A stretch of 64,000 nt of DNA, taken from contig CAMAUZ010000006.1 in assembly GCA_945861535.1 (NCBI GenBank), forward strand, positions 1 to 64,000, in the 5' to 3' direction. This document shows, one piece after another, positions 51,388 to 61,197 of the stretch (within the stretch, counting starts at the first letter, position 1; each line of letters starts with the position of its first letter). The translations under genes and the position numbers were made by a program. The DNA is from Akkermansia muciniphila. GTDB lineage: Bacteria; Verrucomicrobiota; Verrucomicrobiia; Limisphaerales; BJHT01. The notes beneath the pieces are model-generated. The model searched no databases, was not told the origin of the DNA, and was given only the letters and a program-made list of their open reading frames with translations.

Positions 51388-54300
51388 TCAGCGGCGGGCG
51401 GGCGGCGGGGGTTGGGTGAGGCGCCAGTCGGTGGGGGCGGTGGTGGTGCCGCCGAAGCCGTCGGTGGCGGTGATGAGGGCGCGGACGAAGCTGCCCGATT
51501 CGGCGACGGTGAGTTGGTGGCTGGCGGCGGTGGCCCCGGGGATGCCGATGGCGCTGGCGTCGCGGGCGTCGGGGGAGCGCTGCCATTGGTAGCTGAAGCT
51601 GAGGCGGTCGTTGTCGGCGTCGGTCCAGGTGCCGTCCGTGGTGGCGACGCGCTGGGCGACGAGGAAGTTGCCGGAGAGGACCGGGCCGGTCCCGGGCGCG
51701 CCGACGCGGCTGGTGAGCTGACTGGTGCGGAAATTTCCGGCGACGAGATCGGGCCGGCCGTCGCGGTTGAAGTCGGCCACGACGAGGGCGCGCGGGTTGG
51801 CGCCGAAGGGAAAGTCTTGGCGTGGGAGGAAGGTGCCGTCGCCTTTGCCGAGGAGGAGGCTCACGTTGTCGCTGCCGGAGTTGGCGACGGCGAGGTCGCA
51901 GCGGCCGTCGGCATTGAAGTCGGCAATCGCGACGCAGCGGGGATTGATACCGGTGGCGAAGTTGACGGCGGGTTGGAAGCCGCCGCCTGCTTTGCCCAGC
52001 AGCACGCTCACGGCGGCGGCGTTGCCGGCGCTGACGACGAGGTCGGGGAGACCGTCGCCATTCAAGTCGGCGGTCGCGAGGGACCGCGGGCTGGTGCCGC
52101 AGGCGAGATCGGTGCGCGGCGCAAAGGCCCCATTGCCGCGGTTGAAATAGAGCGAGATGAAACTGGTTTCCTGATTGGCCACGGCGAGGTCGGGGCGGCC
52201 GTCGCCGTTGAAGTCGGCCGCGACCAGCGCGACCGGGCCGCGTCCCGTGGCGAGCGTGGTGCGCGGGAGAAAGGTGCCGTCACCGCGGCCGCGGACAATG
52301 GCCACGGTGTCCTCGGAGTAATTCGCGGTGATGAGGTCGGGCAGGCCGTCGCCGTTCACGTCGGCGACGACCACGAACGAGGCGCCGCGACCGGCGGGGA
52401 AATCGGTTTTCGCCGCGAAGCCACCGCCGGGGCGGGCGAGAAAAACACTCACGGTACCGGCGCTGGCATTGGCCGTGACGAGGTCGGGGCGGCCGTCGCG
52501 GTTGAGGTCGGCGAGGGCGATGCCGTTGGGGCGCGCGCCGGTGGGCAGGTCATCCACCTGGCGGAAGGTGGCGTCGCCGTTGTTCAGGAAAATGCTGGCG
52601 GTGTTCAGGTAGTAATTGGCGACGACGAGATCGGGGAACCCGTCGTTGTTCACATCGCCGGCGGCCAGGGCCTGCGGACCGGCGACAGTGCCGAAGGTGG
52701 CGGGGGCGGAAAATATTTTTGCGGTGGTGGCGGCGAGCCGGGGCGGGTTGTTCGCGACGGGCCGCCACAGACTGGCGGCGGAGGCGGACGCGCCGGGTGT
52801 GTCGGTGGCGGTGATGAGAACGCGGAGAAATTTGTGCGCGTCGGCGAGCGTGACGGGGTAGGACGGGCCGGTGGCGACGATTGTGGCATCGCTGCCGTCG
52901 GCGAGATTCGCACGCTGCCAGGCGGCGCTGAGGACGAACGCGTCGCGCTCGGGATCGCTCCAGGTGCCGGCGTTGGCGGTGAGGGTCTGGCCGAGGCGCG
53001 CGTCGCCGGTGATGGACGGCGGGGTTTGGCTGGCGGGCGGATCGTTGACGGGTTTGACATTGACGGTTTTGAAGACGGGGGCGCTGCGGTTGCCGTCGCT
53101 GTCGGCGAGGATCAGGCGCACCGCGCGCGGCGAGGGCAAGGGCGCCTCGGCGAGGTTTTGAAAGGTGAGGTTGCGCGCGGCGGCCTGGACGGCGGCGAGC
53201 GTCGCGCCCGCGGTGAAGCGCACGATCAGGGGATTGGTGCCGAGGCCGCCGCCGAAGGTGCCGACGGCCTGGCCGCCGAAGAGCAGGCTGCCGCCGGAGG
53301 TCGCGATTTCGCCGGGGCCCACGCCCTGGGAGTTGAGGCCGAGACGGTCGGCGGCGGTGCCATTGGCCGAGAAATCGACGGTCAGAACGGCCCCGGCGAG
53401 GTTGGTGCCGGTGACGAGCGCGGTAGTATCGAGGAGCAGCGGCGGGGCATTTTCCACGAAGAGAATCGCGGTGGCGGCGAGCGTGATCGTCGGCACGATG
53501 TCGTTGTCCGCGATCGTGAGGACATGGGTGGGAATCGCGCCGAGGCTGAGGTTCGCCGGCGCGCCGAGCGTGAGGCGGAGGGGCTCGGACGGCTCGGCGA
53601 CGCGGTCGTCGAGGAGGCTGATGACGAGGGCTGCAGTCGTGGCGCCTGCGGGGATGCTCAGCGGACTGGCGGCGATGGTGAAATCGGAGCCGGCGGTCGC
53701 GGTTCCCGTCACGGTGAACGGCACGAGGACGGCCGTGGTTTGCGTGGCTGAGAGGCGGACGAGCACGGAAATTTGCTGGGCGGATTCGGCGACGGTTTGC
53801 GCGGCGAGGTCGAAGCTGACGGTCGTGCCCGCGACGCGGAAAGCCTCCGGGACGGTGGCTTGCTGGCCGTCGGGATTGGTGACGACGAGCGCGCGCACGC
53901 CGGGGGAGGCGTCGGAAGCGAGGTCGAGGAGCACCTGAGCCGTGGTCGGGGTGACGGCGGTGATGCGGTAATTGCTGATGCCGTTGGGTGCGCCGCCCGT
54001 GAGGGCGATTTGAAAGCGGTTGGAGAAGCCGGGGCCGGGATCAAAGAAGCCGGTGCCGCTGATGGTGAGGCTGAGGTCAGCGGTTCCCGGGGCGGCCACC
54101 GTTCCGGGCGGCGAGGCGGTGGGCGCGGGTCCGAAGATCCGCGCGACCCAGGTGCCCCAGATGTCGGCACCGTCGCCTTTCGCATATTCCTGGATGGTCC
54201 ACAGGCTGAGATCGTCGCGCGGATCGACGCTGGTGAAACTGTAGTCGCCCCAGCGATTGCGACCCACGCCGTCGGTGCGTTGATACGCGCGCTCGCCGGA

Positions 54301-55851
54301 TTTCAGCGGCAGGGTTTCGCCGATGGTGCCGAGCGGATCGCCCGCGAGCCGTGCGGCATAACCCGCGCCGGCGAACTCGGTGGCGCGCGTCGTGGTGAAG
54401 GCGATGACGGCGTCACCCGGTCCGTTCACGGCAATGGACGGAGCGATTGAGGAGCGCGGGGTGGCCGCGGCGTTGTCGAAGACGCGGCCCGACTGGCGCA
54501 ACTGCGCGGAGCCGCCGGCAAGGTCCAGTTCCAGCCATTCGGCGGCGCAGCGGTCGGCGGCGGCGGGACCGCCCGCGGCATTCACGCCGACGGTGCGGCA
54601 GGTCCACAGCCGTTGGTTGCGGATCACCGCGTTTTGCAGCCGGAAATCGGTGGCGTCCAAATTGACCGAGCTGCCCTGCACCGGTGGGTCCGGCGGGAAG
54701 CCGAAGGTCGGGGTGAACACCGTTCGCGTCGTCCCGAGGGTCGGGACCCGGGATCCCGGCGGACCGCTCCAGGTGAGCGCGACGCACGAGAGATTCGCCG
54801 AGTCGCCGCCGGTGAGCGTGTGCGGCCACGAGGCGACGAACCACGCGGGGGCGGTGGGCGCGACCGGATCGAAATTCAGCGCGGGAATCGGCGTGGAGTA
54901 AAGATCGGCGACCGGGGAGAAGAAAAATTGCGCGGTCGCCGCACCGGCGAGCAGCGGCGCTTTGTCGAGGGCGGCGATGCGGGCGAAATCGCCGCCGGAC
55001 GAAGTGAACAAGGTGACGCCGAGGTACACGCCGTTGTCGTCGGTGCCCAGCGCGACGAAGTCGGAGAAGTAGGAGCGGACGTCGGTGGGCAGGCCGCTGC
55101 GGACGACGTAGCGGAACCACGCGCCGGTGGGATCGCTGGTGGCGCTGACGGCGAGCACGAGGTGGTTGGCCACGCCATAGGGTTCGCCGCGTTCGACGGC
55201 GCTGGCCAACCAGCGGCCCGAGCGGCGGTCGTAGAGCACGCGCGGATCGAAGGCCCCGTTGCGCGGATAGGTGATGCCGCCCTCGACCACGCGAAAAAAA
55301 CTGTCGAGCCGGACATGGCTCAACCGCCGGCCGCTGCGGTCGAACACGGCGACGGAAGTGTTGATGACTTCGAGGAAATGGTCGGGACCGATCGCGCCCA
55401 TGGTGTCGGGCGGGATGCTGCCGGTGCCGAAATCGGTGAATTGATCCCGCAGGCTCAGCCCGGGAAAGCCCGTGGCGACGGAGTGCGAGGATGGGCCACG
55501 TGGGTGCCCGGCCTTGCCCGCGGGGCCGGTCGTGGCGTGGAGGCCGCGGCGTTGGCGACCGGCGGTGGTCGTGGGGGACAGCCGCGGGTGGGTGCGCACC
55601 GTGGCGGGCGGTTGGGGGAGTCCGCCGGCCGCGTCGCGGCGGATCATTTCGCTCCACGAATCGGGGTGCGGAGCGGACCAGATGACCGTGGGATTTTCTC
55701 CGCCGGCGGCGGGGCGGGACAGCAGCGGGAGACCCAGGATCAACGCCAACAACCACCGGCAGGCGCGGGGGACCGAGTTGCGGTCCGACCAGCGCGCGGC
55801 GGGCTTCTGGATAATGGTCGCGGGGGGCGGGGGCGGCTGGGTGTTTCTCAT
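51388..55851 (-). CDS. giant exported protein with TIG, Calx-beta and seven FG-GAP (VCBS-like) repeats
   Basis: About 1487 residues from ATG 55849-55851; a longer upstream frame is repeat DNA. After a long signal region (WLLALILGLPLLSRPAAG), residues 100-540 form a beta-rich domain (GTGSIPPDTMGAIGPDHFLE). An IPT/TIG domain lies at about 580-680 (PDGQQATVPEAFRVAGTTV ending) and a Calx-beta domain at about 680-790 (GSDFTIAASPLSIPAGATTA). Seven FG-GAP repeats fill about 1065-1390, each with a calcium-binding D-x-N-x-D-G-x-x-D core (e.g. DVNNDGFPD, DFNGDGRPD). A C-terminal Ig-like domain ends it. It is a calcium-stabilised extracellular adhesin or structural protein; the ligand is unknown. Confidence 0.8.
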   Translation of the reverse strand: MRNTQPPPPPATIIQKPAARWSDRNSVPRACRWLLALILGLPLLSRPAAGGENPTVIWSAPHPDSWSEMIRRDAAGGLPQPPATVRTHPRLSPTTTAGRQRRGLHATTGPAGKAGHPRGPSSHSVATGFPGLSLRDQFTDFGTGSIPPDTMGAIGPDHFLEVINTSVAVFDRSGRRLSHVRLDSFFRVVEGGITYPRNGAFDPRVLYDRRSGRWLASAVERGEPYGVANHLVLAVSATSDPTGAWFRYVVRSGLPTDVRSYFSDFVALGTDDNGVYLGVTLFTSSGGDFARIAALDKAPLLAGAATAQFFFSPVADLYSTPIPALNFDPVAPTAPAWFVASWPHTLTGGDSANLSCVALTWSGPPGSRVPTLGTTRTVFTPTFGFPPDPPVQGSSVNLDATDFRLQNAVIRNQRLWTCRTVGVNAAGGPAAADRCAAEWLELDLAGGSAQLRQSGRVFDNAAATPRSSIAPSIAVNGPGDAVIAFTTTRATEFAGAGYAARLAGDPLGTIGETLPLKSGERAYQRTDGVGRNRWGDYSFTSVDPRDDLSLWTIQEYAKGDGADIWGTWVARIFGPAPTASPPGTVAAPGTADLSLTISGTGFFDPGPGFSNRFQIALTGGAPNGISNYRITAVTPTTAQVLLDLASDASPGVRALVVTNPDGQQATVPEAFRVAGTTVSFDLAAQTVAESAQQISVLVRLSATQTTAVLVPFTVTGTATAGSDFTIAASPLSIPAGATTAALVISLLDDRVAEPSEPLRLTLGAPANLSLGAIPTHVLTIADNDIVPTITLAATAILFVENAPPLLLDTTALVTGTNLAGAVLTVDFSANGTAADRLGLNSQGVGPGEIATSGGSLLFGGQAVGTFGGGLGTNPLIVRFTAGATLAAVQAAARNLTFQNLAEAPLPSPRAVRLILADSDGNRSAPVFKTVNVKPVNDPPASQTPPSITGDARLGQTLTANAGTWSDPERDAFVLSAAWQRANLADGSDATIVATGPSYPVTLADAHKFLRVLITATDTPGASASAASLWRPVANNPPRLAATTAKIFSAPATFGTVAGPQALAAGDVNNDGFPDLVVANYYLNTASIFLNNGDATFRQVDDLPTGARPNGIALADLNRDGRPDLVTANASAGTVSVFLARPGGGFAAKTDFPAGRGASFVVVADVNGDGLPDLITANYSEDTVAIVRGRGDGTFLPRTTLATGRGPVALVAADFNGDGRPDLAVANQETSFISLYFNRGNGAFAPRTDLACGTSPRSLATADLNGDGLPDLVVSAGNAAAVSVLLGKAGGGFQPAVNFATGINPRCVAIADFNADGRCDLAVANSGSDNVSLLLGKGDGTFLPRQDFPFGANPRALVVADFNRDGRPDLVAGNFRTSQLTSRVGAPGTGPVLSGNFLVAQRVATTDGTWTDADNDRLSFSYQWQRSPDARDASAIGIPGATAASHQLTVAESGSFVRALITATDGFGGTTTAPTDWRLTQPPPPARR

Positions 55852-56352
55852 GGCTCGGTTCTGGTTTGCCGACACAAATATTTTCGGGGCCAAATCACTG
55901 TTGCTCTCATCCCGGACGCTGGTGGAAGGGCGTCCGCCGCGCGCTGCGCGGCCCCGACTGGACGGGACGATGGGCGCGCAGCAGCCGGATCGCAACTGTG
56001 CTGTTTCGCAAAACTGGCGGCCGGCATGAGCTGACCAAACCACAAAACCGCCGAACCAAAAAACGAATTTGAGATGAACCACGAAATGCACGAAACACAC
56101 GAAAACAAAGGCTCAGAACGAGATATTCCCGCACCCCAAAACCTCAGCCGCCGGGTGAAGCTAGAGCTTGTTGTAACGCGTTCTCTTTTCGTGTCTTTCG
56201 TGTCTTTCGTGTCTTTCGTGTCTTTCGTGGTTTCAACTGCTTTTTCTTGGCTGAAAACAAAGGCTGGGTATGAAGCCCCGCCACAGAGCATTTTTTCGAG
56301 GCGCAGGAATCCCGAGGAGATTCGGCGTGGGAACCGCCGCCACGCCGCTGCC
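55852..56352. repeat. 501-bp gap with 9-bp tandem repeat and inverted arms
   Basis: Four copies of CGTGTCTTT run at 56190-56225, matched in the left arm (56073-56112) by CCACGAAATGCACGAAACAC. The two together form a large inverted repeat flanking a palindromic centre. No gene is supported. Confidence 0.7.
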
Positions 56353-56970
56353 TCAAAACCAGTTGTAATTGAAACTCAGGCTCACCCGGTCCTCTTCCGA
56401 CGGCGTCGGGGGGACTTCGTGCCGCAGCCAGCTTTCAAACAAAATCACCTGTCCCGCCTTGGCCTCGTAGGTGACGTGCTGGCGGTTCTCGGGACGGCAG
56501 CCGGCCACGCGCGGCGGAGCGGCCATGAAGCGGCTCAGGCGCGGGTCCTCGAACTTCAGGCCCGCGCAGTTCGGCGGCGTGCTCACGTAGTAGCTGCCGC
56601 TGATCAGCGAGAGCGGGTGCAGATGCAGGCTGTGCGTCGTGCGGTGCGGCATGATGTTCACCCAGCAGTCGGTCATCTCCAGCCGGTAGCCGCGCAGATT
56701 CAGTTCGAGATGCCGCACGTAGCGGCGCACATGCCGGGTGATCTTCCGCTCCAGTTCGCCGAACGTGGACGACATCTTGTGCAGCTTCGTGAGCGAGCCG
56801 TAGGAGGTGAAACCGCCGGGGTAATTTTTCGCCGACCATTTGCAGCCCGCGCGGTCGAAGTCGCGAATCTGGTAGCACTCGCGCAGCAGCTCCGCGTTGA
56901 ACCGCGCCGCGCCCGCGCGCTGCAATGCCTCGTAGTAAATGTAAGTGGGAAACCAAGCCTGAATCGCCAT
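56353..56970 (-). CDS. 2OG-Fe(II) oxygenase-superfamily protein (TIGR02466 type)
   Basis: A 205-residue protein from ATG 56968-56970. MTDCWVNIMPHRTTHSLHLH carries the double-stranded beta-helix metal ligands, then PLSLISGSYYVSTPPNCAGL, and VILFESWLRHEVPPTPSEED with the distal His and 2OG-binding Arg. This matches the conserved family 'phage tail-adjacent / putative 2OG dioxygenase', whose substrate is unknown. It needs iron, 2-oxoglutarate and oxygen. The first 50 codons of the longer frame lie in repeat DNA. Confidence 0.85.
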   Translation of the reverse strand: MAIQAWFPTYIYYEALQRAGAARFNAELLRECYQIRDFDRAGCKWSAKNYPGGFTSYGSLTKLHKMSSTFGELERKITRHVRRYVRHLELNLRGYRLEMTDCWVNIMPHRTTHSLHLHPLSLISGSYYVSTPPNCAGLKFEDPRLSRFMAAPPRVAGCRPENRQHVTYEAKAGQVILFESWLRHEVPPTPSEEDRVSLSFNYNWF

Positions 56971-57031
56971 GCCTGCGAGGCTAGGGAGGGGCCGGGGGCT
57001 TGTCCAAGGCATTTGCCCGCGCGGGGTGTCT

Positions 57032-57187
57032 GTAGCGCAGGTTTCCAAACCTGCTGTATCGCGGATTTCCAAATCGGCAGGCGCCGCCGGGTTTCGGGCG
57101 CGTGCGGCAAGGCGTGGCATTGCCGGTGGTCGAACGGTCCGCGGGTTTGGAAACCCGCGATACAGCAGACTTGGAAGTCTGCGCTAC
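57032..57187. repeat. 156-bp palindromic repeat GTAGCGCAGGTTTCC...
   Basis: Arms of about 45 bp: left GTAGCGCAGGTTTCCAAACC (continuing TGCTGTATCGCGG) and right CGATACAGCAGACTTGGAAG to GCGCTAC. It fills the gap between the oxygenase and the PhoX-like gene. The rest of 56971-57380 holds no gene. Confidence 0.8.
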
Positions 57188-57380
57188 ACCGGGGAGGCGA
57201 CCGGGCGCAGGGCCGACGCAGGCCAGAGCGCGGTCAGCGGGCACCCGAAGCGGGAGCCGCGCGGTGGACTTTGCCGCGCCCAGTTCCAGTCGTGGCTTTC
57301 TGCGGTGTAAACGCCGCGCTCCTTCCGCGCCGGCCGCGTCACCCGCCACCGACCACCCGCCACCCGCCACCCGTCACGCC

Positions 57381-59792
57381 TCACTCCACCGGCACCGCCC
57401 GATAAATCGACAGCGGCGCCCCGGTAATGCTCCCCCCAATCGACACCAACCCCGGCCCTGACAACGTCACCGTCATCATGTCGGACCACTCAATGGGCGC
57501 GTTCAGATTCGGCGCTTTCTGCAACAGAAAACGGGCGTTGGGCGGCCCTGCCAGCACCAGTCCCACAAAGCCCGAGTAATTCGCCAGCCGCAGCGTGGTC
57601 AGCCCCGCCGGCGCGGAGACCGTCGAGCCGCCACCGCCGGTCACGCGCATCCGATAGCTCCCGGCCAGCGCGTCGTTCACGCCGTTCACCGTCAGCGTTG
57701 TGCCCGTCGCGTTGGGGATCACCGTGTTGTCCCGCAGCCATTGAAACGTGAACGGTCCCGTGCCGATCACGCCCTCCGTGTCGAAGGTGAAACTCGCACT
57801 GCGGCCCGGCGACACGACCTGATGCACGAGCGGCTGCGTTTGCAGGCGCGCGTCGATCACCGGCGGCACCGCCACCGCAACCGCGGCATTGCCGCTCACG
57901 GCGGCCCCCTCGGCGTTGGCCACGCGCAAATAGTAATCGCCCGCCGCCGTCTCGCGCAGCAGGAGCAACTGGCCGTCGTCCACCAGCTCCTCGCGCGTCC
58001 CCGGCAGGAGCCGCGCGCTGCCGTGCAACTGCACCGTCACCAGATACGCCCGGTACCCGAGGATCGCGCTCACATCGATGATGCCCGACGACTCCTCGTC
58101 CTGCGTGAGAAATCCCGGCGCCCCAGGCGTGACCAGCGCCGGCTTGTGCTGGGCCACCTCGAGCAGGTTGTTGTTGCTCAGGTCGTATTTCCAGATGCGC
58201 GCGCTCAGGGCGTTGTCGCCGGGGTCTTCCTGCAACAACAAGTTCCCGTCCTGATCAAAGGTCAGATTGTCGAGCATGTGATGGCCGCCATTGCCATCCA
58301 GCAACATCTCGATCACGCCGCCCGCCGTCGGATTGGTGACATCGGCAAAGCGCAGCCGCCACAGCCGGCTCGGTTCGTCGAATGACGCCGAGGTGACAAA
58401 ATAGAAATCGCGCGGGTTGCGCGGATCCCACGCGCCGTCCTCGGGCCGTTTGAAAACCGTCACGTTGTTGTTCTGCGACAGCGTCTCGAGTTCCGCCCCG
58501 GTCTTCCCGGAAGCGTCCCCCAGATTGAACAACGAGAACGCCCGCGGCGCCGCCGTCGTGTTGTTCGCCTCCGCGGGCAGGCCGCTCACCACCACGCCGT
58601 ACAGATTCCCCCCGACCAAGCCGGCCCGCTCGACGTCGCTCCCGGTCGCCGTCTTGGTGCCGACGTACACATAGACCTGGCCGCCGGCCCCCGGATCGTC
58701 CGTGCTCGCCACGATGGTCTTGTCCTGCGCGAACGGATTGGCCACCACGTTTTCGTGCGCGTATTTCCCGAGGTGCGCCAGCTCGTAGCCGCTGCCCGCC
58801 GCCGGACCGGTGACGACATGTGCGAAGGCCCGTCCGTCCGCCGAGACTTCCTCCCCGGTGAGAAACAGTTTGTTCGTCGTGCCCCGGCCCGTGGCTGCGT
58901 TGAACAACGCCGTCGGCACCGGCAAATCCGCCGAGCAAAACCGGTTGAAACCCACGCTCGTCAGCGAGAGATGCTTCTGCTGCGCCACGTCCCACAGGAA
59001 AACATTCGTGACCAGATCGCTCGCATGCAGCACCGCCAGGGTGCTCTTGCTGAGCACCAGCCGCGTGACGAACGCCCCATCGACCCCGTGCCGGCGCGGC
59101 AGCCCCGATTGCGCCGAGATCTCGTGGTTCACCAGCACGGTGAACGTTCCGTCGCCGTTGTCGAATGCGCCCAGCCCGTCGGGAATCCCCGCGAACCGGT
59201 ACGGCGTCACGCCGTCGGGTTTGTTGTTCACCGTGTCCCCCGCCGCGAACAGCGCCTGCACCGCGAAGCCCGGCGACAGCGTTTCCATGAAGGGCAGCAC
59301 CGTCGTGCTGGGGCCGATGTGGTTGGCCCCCGGATTTCCCGGCGCGTTCGTGATGCTCAGGCTCGGCCCCGTCGCGCCGCTGATGGCGACGCCGTTTTTG
59401 AACCACTGAAACGTCAGCGGCGCGGTGCCGGACACGGTCGCATTCATCGTGAACGAGCCGCCCTGCACCACGTTTTGATTCGCCGGTCCCAGCTCGATCG
59501 CCGGCGGCGCAGCGTCCGCCTGCAAGGCCGTCAAGGCCAGCGCCAACCCCAGACACGCGGCGAGCGCCCGGGCGCAGCCCGAGGCCCCGGGGAGCGCACG
59601 CCGCTGGCGTGCCGTTTTCGGCGGCCCGCCGAAAACCTCGTTCCACCAACCTTCTCCGGCGGCGCGCAAGGCAGACTGGGGAACGAAGGTTTGGGCGGGC
59701 CGCCCAAACCCGCACGCCAGCGGCGTGCGCTCCCCTTCCGTTTCCCGAGTTCGGGTGATTGCCACCCACGCCGCCCACTTCACTCGTTCCAT
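57381..59792 (-). CDS. exported PhoX-like (DUF839) beta-propeller protein with Ig-like flanks, repeat in leader
   Basis: An 803-residue protein. After the leader, an N-terminal Ig-like domain (FTMNATVSGTAPLTFQWFKN) precedes a PhoX/DUF839 propeller at about 190-600: IPDGLGAFDNGDGTFTVLVN (ending NHE), FKRPEDGAWDPRNPRDFYFV and LLLQEDPGDNALSARIWKYD. A second Ig-like domain and a C-terminal tail follow. PhoX-type propellers are calcium-dependent and secreted; this one may be a phosphatase or binding variant. The first about 70 codons contain a translated 147-bp palindromic element (59589-59735) directly before the signal-peptide core LAACLGLALALTALQADA. No other start fits, so translation through the element is likely. 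Confidence 0.75.
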   Translation of the reverse strand: MERVKWAAWVAITRTRETEGERTPLACGFGRPAQTFVPQSALRAAGEGWWNEVFGGPPKTARQRRALPGASGCARALAACLGLALALTALQADAAPPAIELGPANQNVVQGGSFTMNATVSGTAPLTFQWFKNGVAISGATGPSLSITNAPGNPGANHIGPSTTVLPFMETLSPGFAVQALFAAGDTVNNKPDGVTPYRFAGIPDGLGAFDNGDGTFTVLVNHEISAQSGLPRRHGVDGAFVTRLVLSKSTLAVLHASDLVTNVFLWDVAQQKHLSLTSVGFNRFCSADLPVPTALFNAATGRGTTNKLFLTGEEVSADGRAFAHVVTGPAAGSGYELAHLGKYAHENVVANPFAQDKTIVASTDDPGAGGQVYVYVGTKTATGSDVERAGLVGGNLYGVVVSGLPAEANNTTAAPRAFSLFNLGDASGKTGAELETLSQNNNVTVFKRPEDGAWDPRNPRDFYFVTSASFDEPSRLWRLRFADVTNPTAGGVIEMLLDGNGGHHMLDNLTFDQDGNLLLQEDPGDNALSARIWKYDLSNNNLLEVAQHKPALVTPGAPGFLTQDEESSGIIDVSAILGYRAYLVTVQLHGSARLLPGTREELVDDGQLLLLRETAAGDYYLRVANAEGAAVSGNAAVAVAVPPVIDARLQTQPLVHQVVSPGRSASFTFDTEGVIGTGPFTFQWLRDNTVIPNATGTTLTVNGVNDALAGSYRMRVTGGGGSTVSAPAGLTTLRLANYSGFVGLVLAGPPNARFLLQKAPNLNAPIEWSDMMTVTLSGPGLVSIGGSITGAPLSIYRAVPVE
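59589..59735. repeat. 147-bp palindromic element inside the PhoX-like gene
   Basis: Perfect 24-bp arms starting GGGGAGCGCACGCCGCTGGC (59589-59612, inverse 59712-59735) enclose two internal hairpins (GTTTTCGGCGGCCCGCCGAA and AGGTTTGGGCGGGCCGCCCA). It is 147 bp, 49 codons exactly, and open in the gene's frame. The intergenic copy is at 44273-44419. Confidence 0.9.
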
Positions 59793-59832
59793 AAATCTTG
59801 TTCCGACCCCGTTTCCCGCCGGTCGCGTCCCA

Positions 59833-61197
59833 TTATTTCCCGCCGCCGGTCTCCACCCCTATCCCACCCGTGGCCCGTTGCAGGGCGAACTGCGCTTTGT
59901 TGAATTCGCCAATCGCAGCAAGGTAATCCTGCCGCGCGCGGGTCAGTTCCTGCTCGGCCTGGATGTTTTCCAACACCACCCCCACGGCGAACTCTTTCCG
60001 TTCCCGCGCGAGCTTCAGGCTTTCCTCGGCCGTCGCCAAAGCCCGTCGCGCAGTGCCTACTTGATCGGCCAGAGAGCGCATCCGGTTAAGCGTTTCCACG
60101 ACCTGCCGCACCACGTCGTCGTGAATTTTTTCCGTGTTCAGCCTCGCCCCCGCCAGCCGCGCCTCGCCCGCCGCGATGCGTGATCGGTCAAACAATCCCC
60201 CCGGTCCGATCCGCCACGTCAGGCCAAGCTGGTAATCTTCCGTCGCCGCAAAGCCCCGCGCCGAACCATCTTTCCCGCCGCCCAGTCCGCCCCAGAAAAC
60301 CTGCGCCCCAACGGCCGGCACCCACGGTCCATAAGTCGCCCCATCGCGCCCGCTGCGCGCCGCGCGCACGAATGCCGCGCCTTGCTGCAGCTCCGGCCGC
60401 TGTGCCAGCGCCTGTCCGACCAGTTCGGCCAGCGCCGCGTTGGTGTTGGTCAATTCCAGCGGCACCAGTTCGCCCTCGCGTCCGCTCCACGTCCGCGTCG
60501 CATCCAGATGCAGCGTCTGCGCCAGCCGCGCCGCCGCGGCCACCTGCTGTTCCTCCGCCTGCCGCAGCACCAGTTGGTTCCGCTCCGCCTGCACCTGCGC
60601 CCGCAGCGCGTCGCCCTTGAACGCGATCCCCGCCCCGACCGCCCGCCGCACCTGATCCGCATAATCCACCGCGATTCGCACCGCCTCGCGCGCCACGCCC
60701 ACCGCGGCCTGGGCCTTGAGCAAATCGAAATAACCCGCCGCCGCCGTGTGCAAACTCTCCTGCCGTTGCGACTCCCGTCCGCTCTCCGCCGCCGCCACCA
60801 ACTGCTTCGCCGCGCGCGCCTTGAAAAACGCCTCCCCCAATTCGACCTGCGCCGTCAGCGCCCCGCCCGCCGTGTATACCTGCTTGTTCGCGTCGAAAAT
60901 AGTGCCCCCCACATCCTGAATCCGCCCGTCATGCCGCCGATACGCCACGCCCGGCGCGAGCCACGGGAAAAACTGGAGCAACGCCGCCTCATGATTCGCC
61001 CGCGCCTCCGCGAGTTTCTCCGTCGCGATCTGCACATCCAGATTCTGCGCCCCCGCCAGCCGCAACACTGTCGCCAGATCCAGTTCCAAACTCACCGCCG
61101 GGTTCAGATTGGTCTCCGCCGCGCCCGCCCCCAACGGCCCCGCCAACACCGCGAAGATCAGCAATCCAACCCCGACCAACCCCTTGGCCGTAATCAT
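59833..61197 (-). CDS. TolC-family outer membrane efflux protein
   Basis: A 454-residue protein from ATG 61195-61197. Signal peptide (VGLLIFAVLAGPLGAGAAE). Two TolC repeats with long heptad helices: LDLATVLRLAGAQNLDVQIA, LAEARANHEAALLQFFPWLA, then LEGQAL-type and ALATAEESLKLARERKEFAV repeats. It forms the outer membrane channel of a tripartite exporter. The adaptor and permease genes follow upstream on the same strand, so the operon order on the minus strand is permease, MazE, MazF, adaptor, TolC. Confidence 0.88.
   Translation of the reverse strand: MITAKGLVGVGLLIFAVLAGPLGAGAAETNLNPAVSLELDLATVLRLAGAQNLDVQIATEKLAEARANHEAALLQFFPWLAPGVAYRRHDGRIQDVGGTIFDANKQVYTAGGALTAQVELGEAFFKARAAKQLVAAAESGRESQRQESLHTAAAGYFDLLKAQAAVGVAREAVRIAVDYADQVRRAVGAGIAFKGDALRAQVQAERNQLVLRQAEEQQVAAAARLAQTLHLDATRTWSGREGELVPLELTNTNAALAELVGQALAQRPELQQGAAFVRAARSGRDGATYGPWVPAVGAQVFWGGLGGGKDGSARGFAATEDYQLGLTWRIGPGGLFDRSRIAAGEARLAGARLNTEKIHDDVVRQVVETLNRMRSLADQVGTARRALATAEESLKLARERKEFAVGVVLENIQAEQELTRARQDYLAAIGEFNKAQFALQRATGGIGVETGGGK

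Noticed and set aside
56190-56225. Coding repeat of the VSF type in 9-bp tandem units
   Set aside because: No start, no length, and both flanks are inverted repeat DNA; treated as a non-coding tandem repeat.
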